Below, one piece after another: positions 44,079 to 53,255 of a stretch of 64,000 nucleotides of DNA. The translations under genes and the position numbers were made by a program. Position 1 is the stretch's first letter. Each line of letters opens with the position of its first letter. Origin of the DNA: Leptoclinus maculatus (taxonomy: Eukaryota; Chordata; Actinopteri; Perciformes; Stichaeidae); NCBI GenBank assembly GCA_032191485.1, contig JAVDOI010000003.1, positions 14,821,813 to 14,885,812 of the forward strand, given 5' to 3'. The notes under the pieces are model-generated. The model did not search any database and was not told the DNA's origin. It saw nothing but the letters and a program-made list of their open reading frames with translations.

Positions 44079-46039
44079 CGGTGCCGAAGATGAAGTGATG
44101 ATCATCTCTGTTCTCCGCTAAAATGAAATATGATGGCGAAGGAGCTCAGTGCCATTTCCTGCCTGGCACAGGAAGCGCCCATCTGGAGCTGAGTGCTGTC
44201 TGTCCTCTGTTGTCGTGTTGCACGGTGTTGTAAAAGCTTCGCCTGTCACTGTTGTTCCTGTCCTCAATGCTGTTATTATTTCTGAAGCGCCGCACACGGT
44301 CAGCTGAGGGAGACGGGGAGAAAGAATTGATATTCATAGTTTAAGATGCTGTGTTCTGGATTGCAGAGGAGGGGACTGGTAAAATGGACAAGAAGTGGGG
44401 AGTTTATCATTTGAACTGGGAGGGGGTTAGTAATAAGAGGCAGTGGAGGGGAGTCTGTAGGAGGAAGAGCAGTGAGACGCATGTTGGCAGCTGCCCGAAC
44501 GACTGTCACATCCCACCGCCCGCCAGAAAAGCAGAAGGAGGCCACTCGTCATCACCGTGACACCCAACGCGTGACGAGAGGAGGGAAGAAAGTTATCCAT
44601 CAAAAAATGATGTAGGGATGAGTGCACTCCTTCGTCTCTCTCCACACACACACACACACACACACAATGCCATCATATTTCATCTGGGTCATCAGGAGCA
44701 ACTGTCTCCAAGAGGAAATCTCTGACTGAATCTCTTGCTCTCTCCACTCAACAACATGATAATGTATTTTCCTCTTTAACGAAGTGACTGCAAGCCCCCC
44801 ATAGGGATAATGTTCAGAGCACACAGACAAACTGAAAGCACAATAGGAGGGAAACAGCAAATCAAGTGTGAACTAAAAAAAACACCCCAGAGCCAGAGAC
44901 TGTCACACTGAAGGCACGTGTTTGGTTGTGCTGTAGATTACAAAAAAAAGCATGAATTAATTTGAAAGAAATGAACCTATAAACCAGAGATTAGTTATCT
45001 TCTCATACCAGATTTGACATGACTGATCAAGATTTGAATAACATCACACTGTCAAAGTGTTAAAAAGCAAACCAAAATGCTTTTCGTGTCGCACAAATGT
45101 AAACACACTCAATATTTAAGTTTTACGACTATTAAGTGAAATCCTTTGATCTTCCAGTGCACTGGAAAACCTACCTGATGGATTTCTGCGGTTAATAGGA
45201 ACGTGACTTACAGCCATGCCCATCAAGCATCTAGGAGCTGAAATTGTAAACTGATGGTTGGGGATCACAGGGAGAAAAGCCTGAAAGGACGGCTAACTGT
45301 ACTCTCTGAGGCTTTGATGCATGAACAAATAGAAAGTGGCTGTAAACTATGAGTGCTGAGCACCACCCAGTGGTTGATCTTGTGCTCCGTTAAACCTCTC
45401 ACTGAGGGGAAACACTCAATAAAAAAAATCACCCTCAAATGCATGCAGCTCTTACTTTATACTGTCACCAATGTGAATAAGATGAAATAGACTGCGTGAC
45501 TGATATGTCATTTTTTTATCTGTTTGGCTACTGTTGCTGTCTGCTATAGAGCCTCACTGTCTGTCCCAATATGTATGTTATCTACAATGTATCTAATGAC
45601 AATGTGAAAACAATTAGACAACGTGAAAGAGGCCTCTCGAGCGTTATAACCAATTCCAGCTCATTGTTTAGCTGCCTGTCTCAGAGCGCATTTTCAGTAA
45701 AAAATAATCTCTTGTAATTTACTGAACACAGCACCAAAGGGCAGACAGACTCGGATAGCAGCTAACGTTAGCTGGTGAGCATTTAGCAGCTTAAAGGCCC
45801 AGATATTAAACTCGGGAGTTTGTAGATACAAAAAAGTGTCAGTGTCCAAAGCGTGTTGCCTCCAAGTGGCCAACATCAACATGTTGTTGCAGGTTCAAAG
45901 ACAATGCAACTATTGAAAGAAGAAATGACACTCTCTTCCTCGTGCAAATTAAAAGTTGAATCCGTAATTTAAGTAATGCAGCCTGTGACGGCCCCTGCCT
46001 CTAACAACTGTGAAAGTATGGTGTTGTCCGAGTCCCTGG

Positions 46040-48696
46040 AACGCGTAACGGGTTCCGTGCGTAACGGGTTCCGCGCATAACGGGTTCCGTGCGTAACGGG
46101 TTCCGTGCGTAACGGGTTCCATGCGTAACGGGTTCCACGCGTAACGGTTCCACGCGTAACGGATTCCACACGTAACAGGTTCCGTGCGTAACGGATTCCA
46201 CGGGTTCCGCACGTAACGGGTTTGGCGCGTAACGGCTCCACGCGCAACGGGTTCCACGCGTAACGGGTTCTAAGCGTAACGGATTCTGCGCGTAACGGGT
46301 TCCACGCGTAACGGGTTCCGCGCGCAACGGTTCCGCGCGTAACAGTTCTGCGCGTAACGGGTTCCGCGCGTAACGGGTTCCGCGCGTAGCGGGTTCCGCG
46401 CGTAACGGGTTCCGCGCGTAACGGGTTCCGCGCGTAACGGGTTCCGCGCGTAACGGGTTCCGTGCGTAACGGGTTCCGTGCGTAACGGGTTCTGTGCGTA
46501 AAGGGTTCAGTGCGTAACGGGTTCAGTGCGTAACGGGTTCCGTGCGTAACGGTTCCGCGCGTAACGGGTTCCGTGCGTAACGGGTTCAGTGCGTAACGGG
46601 TTCTGTGCGTAACGGTTCTGCGCGTAACGGGTTCTGTGCGTAACGGTTCTGCGCGTAACGGGTTCCGCGCGTAACGGGTTCTAAGCGTAACGGATTCTAA
46701 GCGTAACGGATTCTGCGCGTAACGGTTCCGCGCGTAACGGTTCTAAGCGTAACGGTTCTAAGCGTAACGGTTCTAAGCGTAACGGGTTCCGTGCGTAACG
46801 GGTTCCGCGGGTAACGGGTTCAGTGCGTAACGGGTTCCGCGCGTAACGGGTTCCGTGCGTAACGGTTCCGCGCGTAACGGTTCTGCGCGTAACGGGTTCC
46901 GTGCGTAACGGGTTCAGCGTGTAACGGGTTCCGCGCGTAACGGTTCCGCGCGTAACGGGTTCCGTGCGTAACGGGTTCAGTGCGTAACGGGTTCTGTGCG
47001 TAACGGTTCTGCGCGTAACGGGTTCTGTGCGTAACGGTTCTGCGCGTAACGGGTTCCGCGCGTAACGGGTTCTAAGCGTAACGGATTCTGCGCGTAACGG
47101 TTCCGCGCGTAACGGTTCTAAGCGTAACGGGTTCCGTGCGTAACGGGTTCCGCGGGTAACGGGTTCAGTGCGTAACGGTTCTGCGCGTAACGGGTTCCGT
47201 GCGTAACGGGTTCAGCGCGTAACGGGTTCCACGCGTAACGGGTTCCGTGCGTAACGGGTTCCGTGCGTAACGGGTTCCGTGCGTAACGGGTTCTGTGCGT
47301 AACGGTTCTGCGCGTAACGGGATCCGTGCGTAACGGGTTCCGCGGGTAACGGGTTCAGTGCGTAACGGGTTCCGCGCGTAACGGGTTCCGTGCGTAACGG
47401 GTTCCGTGCGTAACGTTTCCGCACGTAACGGTTCTGCGCGTAACGGGTTCCGTGCGTAACGGGTTCCGTGCGTAACGGGTTCTGTGCGTAACGGTTCTGC
47501 GCGTAACGGGATCCGTGCGTAACGGGTTCCGCGGGTAATGGGTTCAGTGCGTAACGGGTTCCGCGCGTAACGGGTTCTGTGCGTAACGGGTTCCGTGCGT
47601 AACGGTTCCGCACGTAACGGTTCTGCGCGTAACGGGTTCCGTGCGTAACGGGTTCCGCGCGTAACGGGTTCAGCGCGTAACGGGTTCCGCGCGTAACGGG
47701 TTCCGTGCGTAACGGTTCCGCGCTTAACGGTTCTGCGCGTAACGGGTTCCGTGCGTAACGGGTTCCGCGCGTAACGGGTTCTGTGCGTAACGGGTTCCGT
47801 GCGTAACGGTTCCCCGCGTAACGGTTCCCCGCGTAACGGGTTCCGTGCGTTACGGTTCTGCGCGTAACGGGTTCCGTGCGTAACGGGTTCTAAGCTTAAC
47901 GGATTCTGCGCGTAACGGGTTCCGCGCGTAACGGGTTCCACGCGTAACGGGTTCCAAGCGTAACGGGTTCCGTGCGTAACGGTTCCGCGCGTAACGGTTC
48001 TGCGCGTAACGGGTTCCGTGCGTAAAGGGTTCTGTGCGTAACGGGTTCAGTGCGTAACGGGTTCCGTGCGTAACGGTTCCCCGCGTAACGGTTCCCCGCG
48101 TAACGGTTCCCCGCGTAACGGGTTCCGTGCGTAACGGGTTCCCCGCGTAACGGGTTCCGTGCGTAACGGTTCTGCGCGTAACGGGTTCCGCGCGTAACGG
48201 GTTCTAAGCTTAACGGATTCTGCGCGTAACGGGTTCCGCGCGTAACGGGTTCCACGCGTAACGGGTTCCAAGCGTAACGGTTCCGCGCGTAACGGTTCCG
48301 CGCGTAATGGTTCTGCGCGTAACGGGTTCTGTGCGTAACGGGTTCCGCGCGTAACGGGTTCAGTGCGTAACGGGTTCCGCACGTAACGGGTTCAGTGCGT
48401 AACGGGTTCCGTGCGTAACGGGTTCCGTGCGTAACGGGTTCTGTGCGTAAAGGGTTCAGTGCGTAACGGGTTCTGCGCGTAACGAGTTCCGTGCGTAACC
48501 CATTCCACGCGTAACGGATTCCACACGTAACTGGTTCCGTGCGTAACGGGTTCCGTGCGTAACGGTTCCGTGCGTAACGGGTTCCGTGCGTAACGGGTTC
48601 CGTGCGTAACGGGTTCCGTGCGTAACGGTTCCGTGCGTAACGGTTCCACGCGTAACGGATTCCACACGTAACTGGTTCCGTGCGTAACGGGTTCCG
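46040..48696. repeat. 2.66-kb CpG-rich minisatellite, 15/16-bp unit with TAACGG core
   Basis: About 170 head-to-tail units. The plus-strand consensus is CGTAACGGGTTCCGYG (16 bp), mixed with a 15-bp form that has GG instead of GGG. Variants concentrate in the CCGCGCG part (CCGTGCG, CCACGCG, CTGCGCG, CTAAGCG, CAGTGCG), while the GTAACGG core is nearly invariant. Longer blocks are duplicated inside: 46551-46698 equals 46942-47089, and a rare GGATCC-bearing block near 47321 recurs 189 bp later. Because the unit lacks stops in the minus-strand frames, long artificial open frames (up to 295 codons, 16-residue period rich in Arg, Thr, Pro) run across it. No splice or start context supports a protein. 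Confidence 0.97.
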
Positions 48697-49377
48697 GTCC
48701 CAGTTAATATAAGGACTTTGCCCATGCCATAATAATTTCAGTCCACAACAGCCTGATGGTATTGCCGTGTTTTTGTTTGACATTATTCAAAACTGTCAGA
48801 TAATGATTTTTAGAGCTGCTAACTTCGGATGAAACCATTTCTCCTTCACCTTTCCTCACAACATTTTCCCCACCCTGTCCACGAACTCACACTATTCATC
48901 TGGTCCCAAATCAGCTTCTTCAGTCACTAGGCGGATGCTGCCCCCTAGACATTAATACAGTCAATATTCATAGAGGTGGTCAATAAAGTAGAACATGAAT
49001 TAGGCTAATTGCATTTGTCCAAGTCAAAACAAACATCAACATGTGGAACAATACTGCATATGTGTGTACACATGCACACATCACACTAACTTCGTCCCAT
49101 TACTCTACTGTCATCAATTGGTAGGAGGGCCACAGTGGTGTCTGCAGTGCGAACCAACAGGCATGACTTGTAGCCAGCGGGGAGAATAATGAATGAGTAA
49201 TGAATAATGAAGAATAATGACTTTGGGAAAAGACACACACATGCATACACACTGGTATGCACACTTCATATACACGAGGGCAGACATAGATAATTATACG
49301 GTATCACCATTTATCTTTCTCTCAGAGAGAGAGATTCTTCTGTCCCCTCTGGTGTACAGAACCTCATTAGGAGAAGT
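48697..49377. other. short spacer between minisatellite and tandem triplication
   Basis: No gene seen. AT-rich sequence with short CA runs near 49232-49262 and a GA run near 49321-49333. Confidence 0.6.
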
Positions 49378-50182
49378 CACAGATGGACACTGGGTATGTG
49401 AAGAAACACTATCAAACGTTATCGCTCTCTCTTGCGTGCAAAATGATAGAAAAATACATGTGGGTTCAAATGAGATCAAATCAGCCTCAGCCTCAAAAAA
49501 TATCACAATTACTCATCAGCACGCACTTTTGATTCTGCTTTAAAGCATGACATTTGAATGCCTTTTTAAGAACTTTATTGACCATTTCTTCATCATACCT
49601 ATTTCAAGTTTTTTACGGTAACCACGTGAAAAAGAAAGCAGGTTGTTTGGTTTTTCTTTGTTTTTATGGTGCATGGCAACAAAACATTTCTGATTAGCGC
49701 CATTAATATATAATAGAAGAATTGTTTAAAACTGCAAATCTTGGCTGCTATCAGAGATAACCAAAACACATGATAACTGTGAGTAATAATGCCCGGCTCA
49801 TGATGACTTAATGCTGATGTTGATCACCATTAAGAAATTGTAAAGTTGTAATAAGTGTTAGCTGTTAGAGGGCTATAAGGCTGGTCCTGACAGAACATTT
49901 ACTGAAGTAATGCACTTAGATACAATTTTGAGGATGTTTACTCAATAATTTCTATTTCATGCTTCTTCACATTTTTGTTGATTATACTATATTATATATT
50001 TTGTTGATGAGAACTTTCATAATTTTCAAGTAACTGAGTCTTTTTCATGGTGGTAGCGCTACATCTACTTCTGTAAAAAGTTGTAAATATATTATTTACA
50101 GCTTGATGTGAAGGAGTTGTTCCTTCCTCTCTGGGTGGTTTTGTTCTGCGGCAGCTGTTGGTTTGTTTAAGCAGCAGTTTTA

Positions 50183-50206
50183 TGACGCAAGAGAAACCAC
50201 TTCCTG
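50183..50206 (+). promoter_or_regulatory. candidate C/EBP-ATF plus RUNX-ETS composite site, unit 1
   Basis: TGACGCAA (50183-50190) is followed by AACCACTTCCTG (50195-50206). The first resembles a C/EBP-ATF composite site. The second joins a RUNX core (AACCAC) and an ETS core (CTTCCTG, reverse CAGGAAG). Such combinations are typical of myeloid promoters in general. The assignment here is motif-based only. Confidence 0.3.
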
Positions 50207-51171
50207 CATTTCAGGGACATAACTGTAAGGTCTAACTCTGTTTGTACCATGTGCCTGAACAATGTATGTTAAAACATACATTGATAAGTTCAACTTTATT
50301 TATTTCAGACACATGGGTCCATTTATTTTGGTGTTAAAACGTGTAGATGTTTATGGTGAGAACTACACAGATGGACACTGGGTATGTGAAGAAACACTAT
50401 CAAACGTTATCGCTCTCTCTTGCGTGCAAAATGATAGAAAAATATATGTGGGTTCAAATGAGATCAAATCAGCCTCAGCCTCAAAAAATATCACAATTAC
50501 TCATCAGCACGCACTTTTGATTCTGCTTTAAAGCATGACATTTGAATGCCTTTTTAAGAACTTTATGGACCATTTCTTCATCACGCCTATTTCAATTTTT
50601 TTACGGTAACCACGTGAAAAAGAAAGCAGGTTGTTTGGTTTTTCTTTGTTTTTATGGTGCATGGCAACAAAACATTTCTGATTAGCGCCATTAATATATA
50701 ATAGAAGAATTGTTTAAAACTGCAAATCTTGGCTGCTATCAGAGATAACCAAAACACATGATAACTGTGAGTAATAATGCCCGGCTCATGATGACGTAAT
50801 GCTGATGTTGATCACCATTAAGAAATTGTAAAGTTTTAATAAGTGTTAGCTGTTAGAGGGCTATAAGGCTGGTCCTGACAGAACATTTACTGAAGTAATG
50901 CACTTAGATACAATTTTGAGGATGTTTACTCAATAATTTCTATTTCATGCTTCTTCACATTTTTGTTGATTATACTACATTATATATTTTGTTGATGAGA
51001 ACTTTCATAATTTTCAAGTAACTGAGTCTTTTTCATGGTGGTAGCACTACATCTACTTCTGTAAAAAGTTGTAAATATATTATTTACAGCTTGATGTGAA
51101 GGAGTTGTTCCTTGCTATCTGGGTGGTTTTGTTCTGCGGCAGGCTGTTGGTTTGTTTAAGCAGCAGTTTTA

Positions 51172-51195
51172 TGACGCAAGAGAAACCACTTCCTG
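51172..51195 (+). promoter_or_regulatory. candidate C/EBP-ATF plus RUNX-ETS composite site, unit 2
   Basis: Identical to the site in unit 1: TGACGCAA at 51172-51179, AACCACTTCCTG at 51184-51195. Confidence 0.3.
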
Positions 51196-52160
51196 CATTT
51201 CAGGGACATAACTGTAAGGTCTAACTCTGTTTGTACCATGTGCCTGAACAATGTATGTTAAAACATACATTGATAAGTTCAACTTTATTTATTTCAGACA
51301 CATGGGTCCATTTATTTTGGTGTTAAAACGTGTAGATGTTTATGGTGAGAACTACACAGATGGACACTGGGTATGTGAAGAAACACTATCAAACGTTATC
51401 GCTCTCTCTTGCGTGCAAAATGATAGAAAAATATATGTGGGTTCAAATGAGATCAAACCAGCCTCAGCCTCAAAAAATATCACAATTACTCATCAGCACG
51501 CACTTTTGATTCTGCTTTAAAGCATGACATTTGAATGCCTTTTTAAGAACTTTATTGACCATTTCTTCATCACGCCTATTTCAAGTTTTTTACGGTAACC
51601 ACGTGAAAAAGAAACCAAGTTGTTTGGTTTTTCTTTGTTTTTATGGTGCATGGCAACAAAACATTTCTGATTAGCGCCATTAATATATAATAGAAGAATT
51701 GTTTAAAACTGCAAATCTTGGCTGCTATCAGAGATAACCAAAACACATGATAACTGTGAGTAATAATGCCCGGCTCATGATGACGTAATGCTGATGTTGA
51801 TCACCATTAAGAAATTGTAAAGTTTTAATAAGTGTTAGCTGTTAGAGCGCTATAAGGCTGGTCCTGACAGAACATTTACTGAAGTAATGCACTTAGATAC
51901 AATTTTGAGGATGTTTACTCAATAATTTCTATTTCATGCTTCTTCACATTTTTGTTGATTATACTATATTATATATTTTGTTGATGAGAACTTTCATAAT
52001 GTTCAAGTAACTGAGTCTTTTTCATGGTGGTAGCACTACATCTACTTCTGTAAAAAGTTGTAAATATATTATTTACAGCTTGATGTGAAGGAGTTGTTCC
52101 TTCTTCTCTGGGTGGTTTTGTTCTGCGGCAGGCTGTTGGTTTGTTTAAGCAGCAGTTTTA

Positions 52161-52184
52161 TGACGCAAGAGAAACCACTTCCTG
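52161..52184 (+). promoter_or_regulatory. candidate C/EBP-ATF plus RUNX-ETS composite site, unit 3
   Basis: Identical to the sites in units 1 and 2: TGACGCAA at 52161-52168, AACCACTTCCTG at 52173-52184. This copy is about 1.1 kb upstream of the Ig-receptor start codon. Confidence 0.3.
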
Positions 52185-52343
52185 CATTTCAGGGACATAA
52201 CTGTAAGGTCTAACTCTGTTTGTACCATGTGCCTGAACAATGTATGTTAAAACATACATTGATAAGTTCAACTTTATTTATTTCAGACACATGGGTGCAT
52301 TTATTTTGGTGTTAAAACGTGTAGATGTTTATGGTGAGAACTA

Positions 52344-53255
52344 CACAATGTATGGTGATGTTTTCGTTGGAGTTCAGTAGTAGGTTGTGGTTTGGGTGAT
52401 TCAAGTGGCTATATGTAAGAATGAGTGTAACAGGAACACCTAACAATATGATGGACTTTAATACAACCGTTACTGAATCAGGAAGTTAAATGTCTGTCCT
52501 TTTTGCAGAATCATATAAATCCACTCGCTTGTCCTGACCTGCTATGGCAGCCAGTGAGCGTTAGCCTCAGGTTAGAGGTCTGGTGTCAAATTGTCCAGCA
52601 ACAACAATCTTAGCTGTCATCACAGCTTCAGCCTGAAGGTGACCACTGTCGCAGATATGAAAGGTTTAAAACCAATAGTTTTGAGAGTCTAATAGACTTG
52701 CCCGCCAGCTCTGACTTTTAAAAAGCCATTAAAAGTTAGTTGGAGTCTGGTTAACTGCTTTCCCTGCAGGTCGTAAATTGATTGACAGATTTTTAATTTT
52801 ACAAACTGAAGGCTTACATGAGTGAGATTAGGTTTAATTATGAGTTTCTTTATGCTCGTTTGTGCATTTGTATTTGTGTTGATCTTATCCTTTGGTTTGG
52901 TTAAGCTAAGTTTCTATATTTTTATGTATTACTAGTTTTTCCTTTGCTTATTTTTGACTATTTTGTTCTGCTTCCTGTGTACCTTATAATTGTTTTAATG
53001 CCATGCCAAGATTTCCAATACCTAGGTATAGGAGTTGGACACATTGCGTTCTGCTGCTTTCCTTGTATATCAAATTGGGGAATGTTATTCATTATTGTAA
53101 AAAAAAAAGGAACTTGAAACTTCCCTTTTTTACTGTTTCCCAGTCTCATACTTCCTCCACTCTTACCTGTGCATTGATTATAACATTTGATCCGTTCTTG
53201 TACCTGTTTGCCTGAAGTGAGTGTGGCGTTTACTTTTTGTTGATCTCAAAACAAC
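52344..53255. other. upstream region of the Ig-receptor gene
   Basis: No coding exon is recognised. The piece directly after the triplication continues the frame left of the junction to a stop near 52380, so the unduplicated ancestor had a short open frame there. The last 150 bp probably hold the promoter and 5' UTR of the Ig receptor. Confidence 0.45.
53150..53157 (+). promoter_or_regulatory. candidate PU.1/ETS site upstream of the Ig receptor
   Basis: ACTTCCTC, the reverse complement of GAGGAAGT, lies 99 bp before the start codon. GAGGAAGT is the classical PU.1 core and is often found close to the start site of TATA-less myeloid genes. No TATA box is evident here. Motif-based inference. 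Confidence 0.35.

Larger units (their letters stand above)
35414..46039. other. gene-free region with microsatellites
   Basis: No supported gene. It holds CT/TG (36995-37056), CA (37210-37267), CT (39069-39096), CA (41979-42006), TG (42907-42960), poly-G (44053-44078) and CA (44645-44666) tracts. Two open frames of about 85-90 codons (38413-38688 minus, 37954-38208 plus) lack low complexity but also lack any recognisable domain, and I do not call them genes. Confidence 0.55.
49378..52343 (+). repeat. three head-to-tail copies of a 988/989-bp unit
   Basis: Unit 1 is 49378-50365 (988 bp), unit 2 is 50366-51354 (989 bp) and unit 3 is 51355-52343 (989 bp). They differ by only a handful of point changes and one-base indels. 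The left border (GTCACAG) and right border (CTACACAAT) share the 4-bp string CACA, which fits microhomology or replication-slippage duplication. Each unit holds a perfect 22-bp palindrome near its end (50261-50282, 51250-51271, 52239-52260), a TGACGCAA/AACCACTTCCTG pair and a strong T-rich splice-acceptor-like stretch followed by a GTGAGA donor-like site. The unit matches no gene I know. Confidence 0.96.

Noticed and set aside
46040..48696. CRISPR array
   Set aside because: The units are contiguous with no unique spacers, and the window is eukaryotic.
47165..48783. Minus-strand open frames of 258 and 295 codons with a 16-residue repeat
   Set aside because: They follow from a 16-bp unit without stops: three units make a 48-bp, 16-codon period. 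Several frames are open at once, and there is no splice, start or domain support.
49217..49543. 108-codon frame at the left edge of the triplication
   Set aside because: Its C-terminal half recurs in the tandem units, the N-terminal half is unrelated and low complexity, so it is a chance fusion at the unit border.
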